Below, piece after piece: positions 46,633 to 60,900 of a stretch of 64,000 nucleotides of DNA. The stretch lies in contig NC_057766.1 of NCBI RefSeq assembly GCF_010389155.1, positions 32,063,516-32,127,515 on the forward strand, written 5' to 3'. The stretch's first letter is position 1, and every line of letters begins with the position of its first letter. Under the pieces are notes generated by a model that ran no database searches, was not told the origin of the DNA, and worked only from the letters and a program-made list of their open reading frames with translations. Made by a program: the position numbers and the translations under genes. Source of the DNA: Erigeron canadensis. Taxonomy: Eukaryota > Streptophyta > Magnoliopsida > Asterales > Asteraceae.

Positions 46633-49600
46633 ATAGTTTTGCAATACAATGTAAAGTAATTTAAAATTATCCACTAAACTTTGTGTATAGTGTATGCAAA
46701 TTAATTCATTATATTATTACATCTCTTGTCAAAATATAATGTGCAATGATTCCTTGCCCTATGTTCTTTATTATTAAGATAAGATAATGAATTTTATATT
46801 CTTTTATCTTAGAAATGCAAATTTTATAAATTTCATACATATTTATAACTAGATTAAACATAAGACGTAGTTAGACCTATATGGGGTTTTTCTTGGTCAA
46901 AAACAAAATAGAAAGTTGAATATAAATTTGTGAGCGGATGTTATCAACTATTAGTCGCATACAATTTTTCAAGGAAGTTTGAATATAAGTTTGGGTACTT
47001 TTCCTTCCGTCCCAGCAGCCAGTGGCGAAGCTAGAAAATGTTTAGTTCGGGGTCGGGATCTAAAATTTTTTTTCCTTAACGCTATTTTTCGAGTAAACAG
47101 GGGTCGAAACCGAGTATATCAAAAAAATTTTACACGAAAACAATATACCCCTACATTGCAAAAAAAATTTCGAGGGGTCGGGCGCCCCCTCCGGCCCCTT
47201 AATAGCTACGCCCCTGCCAGCAGCCTTTTGTTTTAATGAATTATAAAATAATTATCCAATAAACTTATCATTTTTATCTATTGATACAACTTTTCTAAAA
47301 GTGATATATGAAGAATGTTCACATTCACATATTAATGTATAGGATATATTATCAACTTTAACTATTGGGATTTGCTAACTAGTGCCCCTAGTGCACTAGT
47401 TAAGAAGCATTTAGTGAAGTATTTATTAAAGCCTAACTTTCCTAAAATATAGAAATATGTATTAATTATTCAATTAAAAATAGCAATTGTTGAGTTAATT
47501 TAATACACATCAAATACAATTTTTGATTTATAAGGAAATAATAAATTCATTAAAACTGGGCTTTTCATGTAAATACTTATTTTGGATCGGAAAATAGTTG
47601 TTTTCCTTACTGAGATATGGGCCGGTATTAATTTGACTTAACCATTGTGAATTGTGATCCAAATATATGAGACAGGCTTAGAAAAAATATATGTAACTTA
47701 TAAGTTTCAAATAGCTAACTACTTGTCTGCTTTACTGGACTAAGTATTTTAGCTAACTGGCTTGATACACCGGGTAAAAAGATAGAGGCTTCAAATTCTG
47801 CATAAAACGTTAAATTTCCCCGTGCTTTGGGAGCCATTGGTGGATTTTCCTAAGAAGCCTTAACCACGCGAAAAGAGCAAACCGGTTAAGACAACCGACT
47901 TCCTTACACTTGCTATAGGTATCACCATTTCATGATGGTGAGTTTGTAGCTCATTTGAAATGCAACCATTCTATAAAAAAGTACTTTAGCTAACTAACCA
48001 CCACCAATTGGTTTACACTACATTCTCTAGTTTTTTTAAAGATAAAGAAAAGAAAAGAAAAGAAAATTTTTAATTTTTGCATTTTTGTGTTTATTTTAGA
48101 TAAGATAAAAAAAGAAATGATTGAAAAAGTAGGGGGTTTTTGGCTCTAATATTTTCTCTCCAATTGTGACCTGATTTGGATGAAAAACAATACATTCAAG
48201 TGTAAAGTTATCATTAGACTATGAGGAGCAAGACGTTATTTTTCACTTTTCATGCTCAAAACGCCCAAAAACGCCATCTACATTGCCCCAAGGGGAGTTT
48301 TCTACTAAAAAAGGTTTAGTCTGTCACATTTTGGACGCCAAAGTTGTTCCTATGGAAATGTGTCCACATGCAAAAGTATCTGTTTTGTCCACTTCTTTTT
48401 TGTCCTTTTAGAGTATAATATTAATATATTTGAAGTAAAGGAACGCCTATTAACATAGAAAGCCTTGTTCCATGAAAAGTAAAGAACCATTTTTAATGAT
48501 TACTTCGCCACGTGTCGCCATGAAAAGTAAGGGGCGCCTCATATGCGAAGGCTTTGCTCCTGATAGCCTTATATCCCTCTACCAAACTCTTTTATTTGAG
48601 GGTTTCTTACTTGACTTTTATTTGTAGCAACTGAAACTGCAGTATTATACAAAACTGTTGTTGTTATTGTTGTTGTTCTTGCTAGTGTTGTTGCCACTGT
48701 TGCTATTTTGTTTAAACTTGAGATTAATTTGTGTAATTGGTTCATTGGGCTTCCTATATGCATAATTGGTTCACTAGGCTCACGATTACTCTAGGTGTGA
48801 TGTTTAAAATGTTTTCTTTTCCTTTTTTTTTTTTTATCCTATATGCATAATACGGAGTATATGATATCATCATGTTGAAATTTTGCAATGGAACGAATTA
48901 TCCGGTGCATGGCATTGAGGTATAAGTTCTTAGACATGAGGACAATATTGTACAGTTATAACTTTTTTTTGGTTTTTCCATTCAATCTAACTCAAGAATA
49001 TAATTAACATTTTCTTTTCTTTTGACTTGAGAATGTCTTTTAAATATGTAATTTATTTTATTCTTCTTTCCTGTTCAATCCTATCATTTTTTTTTTCCTT
49101 CTAAATTTTAACTCGAGAATGCAGTGTTAGTGACAAGGAGATTTGTTTTTTCACAATAAGTCAATATATTTGCGGGTGATCACCGATATTTAACTTTTAT
49201 GTATGAGTAACTTTTCTTATTTAGATAACAACATATACTAGATATCCTGTTATTTAGGAGTAATCAAAAACAAAAAGCTAACTACTTATTGGAGTAAGTA
49301 TTTATTAAAAAGCCCATAGATTATTGATTCTTGATTACTAGTAAACTTTAGAGGTAAAGTAAATTCCTAATAATGATAGACTAGAGATAAGTTAAATAAC
49401 ATTCTCAAGAAATGAAGTTAAAATATATATCATTTTATTGAACCAATTGAGTCAATGAATCAATCTCCCACAATCTTATCAATGAACTAGTTTCATGAGG
49501 TTCATGAAACTTTGTCATGCTAAATACCCAATGAAACTTCGACATTAAGCCTAATTGCGCGCACTTTATATAGATAATTTAGAAGTAAAATTATCAGAAT

Positions 49601-50627
49601 GGTTGAGATGTGACAATGCTTAGCGTAGTGGCTTGTAGCCTAGTATATGTCATATTGTAGGGGCTTATTGTGAGACACCCATTTGATTTAATTGAGATGC
49701 ACTGCCCAAACCCCTACCGGCTTCACCACTGCTCTTTGCTAGGAAGATAAAAACAGATATAACTACTTGAACTATACTAATACTATATGCATATGGCTTC
49801 CAAGGGTAAATATTAAATAAGTGGTTTTACAGATGTAGAGGTGCTAAAAAAAATTGGGTTTTGGAAAAAATCGGGTAGAAAACATCGTGTATTTGAGAAA
49901 ACAACAGGAACACTATGGTAAAAAAAAAAAAAAAACGAGTCCACATTTACCAAAAACCAGTTTGAAACTGGTTTGGATTCGAGTCGATTCGATTTTGGCA
50001 AAACTTGGTTTTTGGGCACAACTAAAAAGATGTATAAAGAAAGTGCTTATAAAACATATGAACAATTTATAAGGGGTTTCTATAAGCAATTCCAAACACA
50101 TTACATGAGATTGTTGAGCCCACTTGAGTTGTCAAATACCTTTTGGGGGTACAAGTGTAACTGTGAAGACAGATATTATCATAGGAGGAATATTATGGGC
50201 CATTACATGATTGGACTTAATTCCTTTACATACATACATTCATTCATCCATTCTCTTGTTTACTATGTACATTTATAACTATCATGAGCAGTAAATGATA
50301 ATCATTTGACACTCTTGAAATATTTGTTCAAACACATGGACCAGATACAAACTTTAAAATATAATTAGATGCATTCCTACTTCAAAATCTATCAAGGAAA
50401 TTTGACAATGCATATTATGGGCTTATTCAGATTAACCTTTAAAAATACATGCCCTAAATCTTTCTACATTTTGTGCCAGTATAGTTGTATATTTATAGTT
50501 ATTATATAATTACTCTTGAAATGTTTGCTTAAACATATATATGGACTAGATACAATTCTAAGAATACTATACTTACATCTTTGAATCAACTGCCAAGTCT
50601 TAATTTTGGAAAGCTTGTATGAGAAAT
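46633..50627. other. Intergenic region
   Basis: No supportable gene is present. One clear mobile element at 47020-47216 is listed separately. Short open frames around 48600 and 49850-50280 sit on low-complexity sequence (CAA/TTG repeats, poly-A) and are not accepted. The end should hold the 3' UTR of the TBL gene. Confidence 0.5.
47020..47216. mobile_element. hAT-type MITE, 197 bp
   Basis: The element starts CAGTGGCGAAGCTA and ends TAGCTACGCCCCTG, inverted repeats with two mismatches in 14. The perfect 8-bp duplication ccagcagc flanks it (47012-47019 and 47217-47224). The CAGKGGCG end motif is common in plant hAT elements. The open frame across it is not a gene. Confidence 0.93.
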
Positions 50628-53600
50628 TCATCTAAGGTTCAATTTTGTGATGTTCCTCTGAGGTGCCTTTTCGATAAAACCGTCTCCTTCCATCTTCAGC
50701 ATTTCAAGCAAGAACTCGTTCCATGTGTCCACTGGTCCGGGCATACACCAATGGACACAATCCGCAAAACTTTTATTGTCACTAGCTGGATGTCCATAAT
50801 GGTTTGGATGTCCATCAGGCCTCATTATCATTGCATCACTAGTGTCCAGCAACCTAAGTTTTAAGCCCCTTTTTTCTCCTTCTTTCTGTGCCGCTTTGAA
50901 CTCATTTACTTGAGTTTGGTACATTTGTAACTGGTACCCGTCCAACTTCATCTCTTCTGACGTGTAAGGTCTTGTCCTTACGCAATTCCCTCCGTTATTA
51001 TAAACTCCATTCTCAAAATGTTGCGGTGAATATGACCTTAGAAATGCTAATCCTGTATAGTTTTGACGATTTAGAAGGGTAGTAAATGTTGTTTCAAATG
51101 CCTTTTGGTAAGCAAAGTACACGGTTTGCTCTGTAATATTTGCTTGATTGCATAAACGACATCCCACAAGTTCTCCTTTTTCGTAGTACATATATGGTCT
51201 ATAAAACCATTGTCCAGCCGAAAATATGACAATGTCTAAGTTTTGTAGCTGAGATGTCCATACATCATCTGCCTCGTCTAAATAGAGGTTCATTAAGCTG
51301 TTACGAGTGAAATTCTCTGGACTGGGATCACGAACTTTCATCAATAGAGGAGACCAAAGTGCTACGATTGTAAAGTTGTACGTAGGAAACATCCATCTCC
51401 TGAATCTTGTATCGTTTGTATGTGAAACATCGATGGGATATGCTTCCTGTTATCAATAGGGTATATATCAATATTAGTGGCTAATTTGGGTGTTTAACCA
51501 AGGTATACACTACTAATACATAAACATTAGTTATTCATTACCCGCTACTTTTTACTCTTTGTTACATTTGTATTTACTGTATAGGATATACATTAAATAC
51601 ACTTATAACAAAAACTGTTTAGATTAGTGAAAAGACGTTGACCACTTGGTCTTAAATTTGGACCCAACTGACCTTCTTGAATGGAAAGTAATATTAGTAC
51701 CACAACTGTTGATTTATTTACCATACATATGCTTTACAGACTTATACAGTATGTTATAAAATTTGTACCGTGTTTTAAACAAATCATTTTTTTGGTACCA
51801 ATATCAATTCCCTTCTTGAAGGGACTAACGCATTACATATATAGACGTATCAAAAAGTAAATTGAGGTAAATCTAAAGCCTAAACATAAAAAATTGGTGC
51901 CATCATCATTTGAATGCTTACTACGTTAAACCTTCCTATCTGAACCAGTGAAACGTTACAAATAGTATTTGTGTTGACTTTTAAAAGTCTTCAATAGAAA
52001 GTTATTCTCTAAACGACTTTCATTTCCTTTTGACAATATTTGATATGAATAATTTCATACTGTTTTCTTATCTTTTAATGGCATCTAATTAACTTTTTTA
52101 AGCATCTTATATTCTTACCTATTTTTATTTCATCTGTTATATCTTTCCATTTGTTTTTTACTTGAAACAAGAAACGTTACACTTACTCTCTACTTGCACT
52201 TTAACAAAGACTTCACCTTTTTCTTGTCATTTTCTCTTTGCATAAAAACTTTATAATCTTCTGTTGTTTTCCTCTCATACTTATTACATTGAAGCATCCA
52301 ACTTTAGATATAATAATTTATATATATTCAATTAGTTTGTACACTTACTCTATGCCCCATCTATTATTTGGCCTAACGACCCTTTCAACATTTAAAACGG
52401 ATACTTCATCTTTCCAGCTACATTATGACTTGCTCACTTGATATAAGCTTTGGCTTTATTGTATCATTATCAATTCTTTATCAAGATAATAATTGACATT
52501 AACACTATTAATAATGCCGTTGGTTGTCATTATCTTTTCTATTCTGATGATCGGTTAGAAGGTCTCTCTCTTAATCATCTGTTTTTGGCTCTTGTATTAA
52601 CATTTGATACAATCACCTCTCTTTCATGTGGTAGGGCTAGCTCCACACACATACATAATAATTGGGCATTAATTAGTACAAAAATTAGTAAAAATTAAAT
52701 TAAGCACAATCAAAAGTTATCCATATATAGCACTGACATGTCTTCACAGCAAAAACCTGTTAGGTGGGCACCAAACGGGCTTTCGTATTGGTGGCCACCT
52801 AATAAGTTTTTGTGTTGTATATGATAAGACATATCATTTTAACACTATTTGACGTGTGATCGAGTTATCTCGAAAACTACTTTGATACAAACTTATCTAT
52901 AATCTATGTGGTGGTTCATTTGTACATATCTAAGTCTAGAAATGCTGGACCATATATCAAAGGGTATGGTCTTGAGACTATATATTCATATAGACAAAAT
53001 GCAAGATAACAAGAATAATACTTATCAATGTGTACCACCACTAGCTTTTGCTTTCAAAGTAAAATAATCTGCCCCCACCATTGCAACTGTATAAAGTAAG
53101 CCTATTTGTCATTTTTTGTATATATGTATCTATTTTGTTATAATAGTAATAATATTAAACCGCCAGCTTTGAATGATAAACTAGTTATTGATCAATATGC
53201 ATGCTGATCGATGATCATATATATTATGTTACTATATATGAATTGGAATCATATTTATATATTATGAAAATTAATTAATTAACTTACATTAGCTAACATG
53301 CAAACCAAAGATTGCATTTGGTTTCTTCCAACCGAGTCTCCAATAAAGGCCAAGCTTTTCCCTCTAACAATCTCCAAGAACTCAACCGCGTCGAATTCAG
53401 GCAAATCACATTTATCAGGCTGCCATCTCCACTTGATGAAATCGGTATCCGGCCTACCATATTTCATACAATTTTGTCTATCATCAATAATGCATTTTGT
53501 TTCATTTGTGTAGTATATTTCCTTCTCATCATCAAGAACCCAAGTCCCTTTAAACAAATTACATTTGTTATCATCGGTAGTCGAGTTTCCTGACGACGTG

Positions 53601-53773
53601 TCCGGGCTAATCGACCCGAGGTTCGGAAAGTTTCCAATGTAAAGATGGATTGTGATTAAAAGGGCTAAGGTTAAGCTTGGAAGGATGAAGTGTTTGGAAG
53701 TGATGAGTGGTTTGTGAAGAAGGTTGTTGTTATTGCCATTGGTGGTAGGAAGTTCAATTGGATTGGCCTTCAT
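50628..53773 (-). CDS. TBL: TRICHOME BIREFRINGENCE-LIKE polysaccharide O-acetyltransferase
   Basis: Two exons, 53288-53773 and 50628-51446, give 434 aa in frame; the intron is 1.84 kb. The protein is type II: a short cytosolic N-terminus, one signal-anchor helix at about 28-48, a short stem, then the TBL and DUF231 domains. The catalytic GDS is at 145-147 (IGDSVGRNQ) and the DxxH motif is D391-H394 (DCVHWCMPGP). Together these supply the Ser, His and Asp of the esterase-like triad. Cys residues typical of the lumenal fold are present. TBL proteins act in the Golgi and add acetyl groups to xylan, xyloglucan, mannan or pectin. By recalled similarity this is nearest to the TBL19-22 group, which includes xyloglucan-backbone acetyltransferases; the substrate is not proven. 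Confidence 0.93.
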
Positions 53774-54860
53774 TGGTTGAAAGTGGCCAATATTGAGTTT
53801 GAAGTGCTTTATATATACTCACTCAAAGTATTGATTGTGACAAAATATTAGTAAATGAGCAAATCATTACCCTTTAGTTTTAATAATTGAAACATGAAAT
53901 AAAACTTCAAGAGAGACCTCTTTTATGGTTATATATATATGAACTGGCTAGGAAATTATCACTAGCCTTCTAAGGACAAAGTTGGAGAATAATATGTGTG
54001 TTAATTCCATTTCTCCCCACTATAAGATGATAAAAGTAGATTATGTTGTTAAATTGAGAAAGGGTAATGTGGTAATTACGCAAAAGAGTATTTTAATTGT
54101 GTATTGGACGACACAAGTCATAGCAGACAGAAGCATATGTAAGACCAACTTATGTATGATTACTTACTACTAACTCTCACATGGTCAATATATATAGTTT
54201 ATATCTCGACATATGTTCTTGCCAGAGTTAAATGGTTTGTTTTCATGTACGTGGCTACTGCTTCAAGGCATTGTATTCCGTGCTTCACTTTGTGTATGTA
54301 TATCGAGGTTGTACCTTTTGAGGGTTAAATACGATATATTATTGCCAACGCCCTAGTCTAATTTGTTAGGGAGATGATAATTATACCACATATTTTGATT
54401 AATTTTACATACTATATAGTTTTTATAACAATATGTATAAATGAATGATGCAATAGTGTGGTAAATTTTTAAGTTGTATGGTACAAATATCATTTTTCAA
54501 TTGATTAGGATGGGACAAGAAACTTTGTAGAAGTCTCGGGTTCAACCTTGAACACGGATGATACTTAGGTAGTGTAAAAAGATTAGAGTAACATCCAACC
54601 ATTCTCAAAAGAAAAATAAAAATCATATGTTATCATCTTCATAAAAAAAAAATTTGAATAATATATTTTACAATTTCTTTTAAGATGACTGGGATAACAT
54701 ATTGTTAGGCGTATTAATGTTACCCTTATATTAAGCATCATCTTGGGTTGTTTGAGAAAAAAAGGTTTAGAAACAAAGTTAACTTGTATATACTTGTATC
54801 AAAAACTTACTTTCTCAAGTAAAAGTCTTTTATCTAATTATAATTCTTTGTAAACTATAA

Positions 54861-55220
54861 GATATGTTTGGCAAAAGTAGTTGTAACTAGTAGCTGTAGC
54901 TTCTAGTTGGAATTATAAACTGTAGCTTTTAAGCAAAGCTGTTAGCTAGAGCTTTTACTTTTTAAAATTGTATGGTATGGTAGCTGTAGCTGCAGCTTTA
55001 AGATGAATTTGTGTACTTTTAATGACAAAAAGCTTCATCGAAAAGCTAAAGCTCCTGAAACGCTACTTGAAGTAGCGTTTCATTTTGAAGCTTTTTCTTT
55101 CAAATAAAAGCTAAAGCTAGTTGTATTCAAACAAAGCTTTTAACACAAGAGGAGCTTTTTGTTCAAAATTAAAAGCTAAAGCTCTCCAAAAACTCTTGAA
55201 AAGGTCTTGCCAAAAATAGC
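54861..55220. mobile_element. Candidate MITE with TTTGGCAA ends
   Basis: The left end GATATGTTTGGCAAAAG and the reverse complement of the right end, GCTATTTTTGGCAAG, share TTTGGCAA. CTATA occurs outside both ends (54855-54859 and 55221-55225). The inside is rich in AGCT-type motifs (aaaagctaaagct) in both orientations, giving a strongly folded sequence of about 360 bp. Confidence 0.5.
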
Positions 55221-55959
55221 CTATAGCTATTACCGTATCCACTAAGTCAATTTATAGTTACTGGATTAACATGTGTACACTTGATTACAACTATTTCATA
55301 TACTATTTATAACAAATTTAATATTTACGGGCACTCGTGTTTGGATTTTTTAAAGGATAATCAAACATAAACTGACTGACTGGCAGACATACAATATGGA
55401 GACTAATATAAAATAGAAACGAAGGAATCTCTGGCTTTAAAAAGTGCATATGTTGTGTACAATTTTATATCTGCATACATATGGTCAATCATGACATTGG
55501 TTTTTCTTTGTAAGGTGAGGTGAGGTAACTTCCTTTCCCATGTTCCTTGCCAAATCAATTCCATACATTGTAGATAATTGCTTGTGGCCAAAAACTTCAT
55601 CATGTTGGAAGATTTTAGCCACCTTCTAAAATATCTTGTGACTTACTCATTTAACTTTATTATTATATATACGTTTGATAAAAGAAAAAGAAAAAAAGAG
55701 TGTATATATTTACTTCAACTTCTAACAAATACCAACATAAAAAATAAAAATAAAAAAAAGAGAAGCTGGTTTGTAAAAAATGGTGTCTCATCACTTCTCA
55801 GAAGAGATGAAAAGTGAGATGGTTTGTCAGAACGAGATGAAAAACTAAGTTGGTAAGATATGTGTCTATCATTTCTTTGTTTTATTATCAATTTATGTGT
55901 GTGAATATATATTGATATATGTTTATAAATTAATTAAATACAAATTGATGAGAAAAGAA

Positions 55960-55963
<4 letters not shown>

Positions 55964-56008
<45 letters not shown>
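55964..56008. repeat. (TA)n microsatellite
   Basis: About 22 uninterrupted AT/TA dinucleotides, likely length-variable between individuals. Confidence 0.95.
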
Positions 56009-56013
<5 letters not shown>

Positions 56014-57649
56014 GCATTAGTGATATAATGACATAAGTGAAGCGAAAAGGAATTAATAATTTTAGAGAAATGCAAGAGCTATATTTAACGTGTATAAAAT
56101 AACTTGTACATTTCATATTAAAAGTCCACCCCTAATTTTCATGATAAATGTATAAATAATTTATGCACCTTAAACACAGCCCTAAGGGCTGTATTTAACA
56201 AACCCCATAACTTTATTGAGCCTCAGCCTTATAATATAGTAACATTACATTCATAAAAAAAAAAAAAAAATTCACCCTCTGAATTTGTTAGTAAAAAAGA
56301 TGTAATTAGCTCTTATGATTATCAATGGAAATACCCTTTCAAGTTTTCAATCTTTTAAATCAATGAACATTAAAAAGACGTTTTTTTTTTCTTAAATATA
56401 ATAATTCATTCATTGTATCCTATCGATGATAACAAACGTTTAATTCACTACGGCTGTCGGTGAGAATATGAACTTTAACATGTTGTTTAGATAATCTCTA
56501 TACTAATGATTTTATATTATGTCATTTAAATATGTTTTATTAGCTGGAGAAAATCCTTTTCAGCACAATTAATATATGTATTCATTGTGGCTCAGAAATA
56601 TTTATGATTTAGCTTTATTCCAATTTTATCTAAAAGTGCAAGATTATTACTCAAAAGCTTTATGATCATGATAACTATTATCTATCGAAAAACAATGACG
56701 GGCAACGGCAATACAATATTACAATTACGCATTAAAAGATAGTAAGATACCATAAATCAATATAGATCGATGTGTCTCTTAACGAACGGGACCTATATAT
56801 GTAAGCAGAATATGAATCGCATATTTTTATACTTTTAAATCACGATAAGATTGAGAATTGATCGTTGTTATATGTGACTTACACAATGTTAGATTGTTAG
56901 ATACAACTTTAAAAGTTGTTATTAATTTATGTATTTTTAATATAATCTTTAAAACTGTATTCAGCTCGTGTGATTTATACTTTTGACTTTTGAGCATATT
57001 ACTCTTTTAAACATTAAGAAATTTATTGCATAATCAATCATGTTATACAAGTAATAAGAATAGATTTGTGAAACAAATCTGTTGGGTGAGAAACTGAGAA
57101 CTAGTTACTGTATGTAATATCAAATTCAATAACCCTTCCTCTATTATAATATTACTGTGTAAATCATGTTATCTATAAATGAGTCATTTATTTTGCTGTT
57201 TTTCAATAGGAAAAAAGAATATGTAAACTATACAATTTTTCATTCCCTCCGATAAATCATGTCTACTCATCTACTCAACTTGTTATCTAGTATAACCAAC
57301 TTTGTTTTTTAGTTATGTAATGTAAGCAACCGGCTAGAAAAGGTTTCATCCAGTTATATTTAATGTATCTGTATTTGTATCATATCATACTTCACCCCAC
57401 AACCAGAATCAAAATCCCCCTTCAATTTTTCTCCCTTTTCTCCAAGAACAAGAAGATGAACCCCAAAACGATGAAATTATCACAGACCCAATTCATAAAT
57501 TTTTCGAATAAAGGCGCAATACAAGATCGATAACTTAATTAGTATTGATGTTCATTGAGCTTGGTTCCTTCGAGATAGCAACTTGCCATGGCATATCAAG
57601 CAAATATAAATTTCAGATAAGCAATGCTACAACTAGAGAGACAAACAAC

Positions 57650-57850
57650 TCAAGACGCCATAGATTGAACTAGGTCGAGCTTTTGAAGCTTTGCAAGACA
57701 CAAGCCAACAGTTAGCTTAAACCGCTTTTCAAGAGCCCATCTACATGATGGGTTGAAAAGCATCCAACAGTGCTCGAGGGACTCATTTCAATAGTGATAT
57801 CTAACAAAATTGAAGTAGGCAGCTTTGAAATGACCATACTCTAAAACTGA
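57650..57850 (-). pseudogene. Coding-like remnant of unknown family
   Basis: The minus strand reads GHFKAAYFNFVRYHY, a stop, then ESLEHCWMLFNPSC, RWALEKRFKLTVGLCLAKLQ, KLDLVQSMAS and a stop at 57650. The composition is protein-like rather than random, but I do not recognise the family. The internal stop and the lack of an upstream exon suggest a broken gene piece. It could instead be 3'-UTR sequence of the BRCT-RING-PHD gene that looks coding by chance. Confidence 0.35.
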
Positions 57851-57975
57851 AATCGTTTATGGCTTGGCTTACAGAGTAATATTACTAGATCCAAAGAGAG
57901 ATTGGAAGAAAATTAAATGAAACCAATGTGTGCTGACCTGTCTATATCTAATAACAGTTAAAATGTTCTTAAATT

Positions 57976-60900
57976 TCAATGGACATACCGCATACGGAGA
58001 TCCTTGCACTGGACACATATCCATGGATTTTGTGGAGGATCCAAGCAATAGGAATGAACACAGCTGAGATCACAACTGTAACATCTTATTAGCAATTCTG
58101 CGGGCTCACACAAGAAGCAGTGGTAGCAAACTGGTCCTGGTGGTGGCTGCAAGACACAAAAATCACCCAAATTCAGTCATGCATGATCCAATAAATATTT
58201 ATCAGTAGTTGAATGTAATAAAATCAAAGGTTCACCATCATCTGATGTGTGGGGGCTTGGCCATAAGGAAGAATGTATACATCCATAGCTGCATGATTGT
58301 GCGGAAGTGTTTGAGAGTATATTTTCTGATCAGAAGATACGGCATCCTCCATCTTTCGTATGCTACAAAAACTGGCCTTGCACAAGGGACATGTAGAAAC
58401 CCTTTTTATTGAAGCCTGCAAGCAAAAAGGCAGGGTGAATATAAAGATAAGCCAAAAACGAAAGGCATGAAGATTGAAGACGGGTATTCAATAAAAAGAA
58501 ACTTGTATCAATTCTTTTAATCTAAGAATCAGTCAAGTGTCACCTTGTTTGTCTTGCACAATATGCTTTTTGTGTTCAAAATAAATTGCATATATATGTA
58601 AAGCATAGTAAATAGACAAAACTGAATGATACCATATGATCTGCCCAATTCTGTATGCATGAAAAACAAAAGCGATGCCCACATGGCAAAACGCCTCTAG
58701 TTGAGCTAAACTCTGTCCAGCAAATAACACATGATAGGGGCACTTGTGTGGACAATGTGGGGTCCTTTTCCCTTATGTGAGAATCATCTTCATTGCATTC
58801 AGGATCTTGAAGATTAATAGTACCCAAATCTTCAATATTTTCAGAATCCTCCAAGATCAGATTTCTCCTTTTTGGTTGATCATGAAGATTAGAACTATCC
58901 AAATCTTCAACATTTTCAGAATCCTCCAAGATTAAAGTTCTTCTTTTTGGATGATCATGTCTAGTTTCATAAGATCTCCTGGTTTCATGCCTCCCAGAAT
59001 ACTTCGAAGGTTCGCCAATTTCAACATCTTTGCAGTGAATTTCTATATGCTGAAAGTCTTTTTCAGAATCTGAAGAAGTCTTTAACTTGTCACGCATATT
59101 CTTACGCATCAGCCTATGATTTCCTTTAGAGGATTCACATATGGCAGTGGTTTCCTTTGTTCTATCCAAATCTTCAACATTTTCAGAATCCTCCAAGATT
59201 AAAGTTCTTCGTTTTGGATGATAATGTCTAGTTTCATAAGATCTCCTGGTTTCATGCCTCCCAGAATACTTTGAAGGTTCACCAATTTCAACATCTTTGC
59301 GGTGAATTTCTGTATGCTGAAAGTCTTCTTCAGAATCTGAAGAAGACTTTAACTTGTCACGTATATTCTTACGCATCAGCCTATGATTTCCTTTGGAGGA
59401 TTCACATACGGCAGTGGTTTCCTTTGTTCTATTCACTCGTTGTGTTGGGCAAAAAAAACTTGAGTCCTTAGACATAAGAAAAAGATACATAGTAAAACTT
59501 CAAAAAGAAGTATAATTATAAAAATGTCATGGATTCATGCCTATACAATTCATGAGACTGACTAATTTACACATACATAATTTACCTCTATTCTTCTCAA
59601 GCCAAATGAAGGAGACTCGGGTAAATCATATTTATTTGCGAGCGAGACATCCTGCCTAGCGCTTCCCTCATTGAGTTTTATCTTTGCTCTATTAGAACTT
59701 TCCTTATTTTGCCTGGCCTCAGAAAGGGGGTTCTACAGTGAAAATAGCATGCAAAGTGATCAGTGGACACCAAATTATATTTCCGAAAAACACACCAACC
59801 AAGCCATCAGGTACATCAAATATTCAAAACAGGTTTACTTGATTTATTAACAGACATGAGAGCAGTGAAAAAATATGATGCTGAAAGTACTAAATGGTCA
59901 AAAGATGTTTTGCTAAGTCATGAACAAAAAGGTAAAAGGAACATAATTTTGGAAGTTAAAATGTATCACATGTCATTGAGATCTTTTGAACTGGGTATAG
60001 AATATGTTTTCAGTTAGGGAATCAGCTTAAAATTTTTTGTTAATTGTTATACTCATATATTACATGTGCTATGCAGGGGACTCTCTTTTAAATCATTTAC
60101 ATCCTTGAATGAGTTGACTCTTACTGATACAGACAGAATGCTTTAATGCCATTCACCAAACCAAACATACTTTACCTCTATTCTTCTCAAGACATATGAA
60201 GGAGACTCGGGTAAATCATTATCGTTTGTGAACAAGCCATCCTGCTTCGAGCTTCTTTTCTTGAGTTTTCTCTTTGATCTATCAGAACGGTCCTCATTTT
60301 TTCTCGCATCAGAAAGGCGTAACTACATTAAAAATACTATGCTGTGATCAGTCAACATATAGCCAATAACGTATCCATCTAGGCTATCCACTATCCAGTC
60401 CAACATCGAAACAGTTTTAGATTTATCAATGGCCATGATGGTGGGGGAAAACATTATGATGATTGTACCGAAAAAAAAGTAGCTATCATCAGTCATACTC
60501 GTACTGGGTAATGAACAAATAAAATGGAAGGAACCGTGTGCCTAATTAATTTGTGACAAGTTACATTTTTACTTCGTAGCTATATGTATAAGAAAAGCCG
60601 TGACCTTTTGTTTTATAACAATATCATAGAGTTTTAACATTTTTACTTATATAGTTATAGCATGTCCTGGATATCTTTTAATCCAACAATATAATATTTT
60701 TCTAAGATCAAATGCATTCTTTGTGGTAATACTCGATTCTATATGCTAGGCATATGTGGTACATCATCAGAATCAGTTTCCAAAACAGTTCATGTCCTTC
60801 TACTAGTATTCTAACAGACAATCTTCATGCAGCAAACCAAGCACCCACACATTATACTAAACATAGTTGGCTCCTGCTAAACACAAACTAAGTACCATAC

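Larger units (their letters stand above)
53774..57975. other. Intergenic region
   Basis: This covers the TBL promoter side and the 3' flank of the BRCT-RING-PHD gene. It contains a MITE candidate (54861-55220), a (TA)n run (55964-56008) and a coding-like remnant at 57650-57850. No intact gene was found. Confidence 0.5.

Noticed and set aside
48569..48763. 64-aa minus-strand frame rich in Thr
   Set aside because: It is produced by a TTG/GTT simple repeat; no conserved motif.
59763..60017. 84-aa plus-strand open frame
   Set aside because: It lies in an intron of the BRCT-RING-PHD gene, on the opposite strand, with no recognisable domain.
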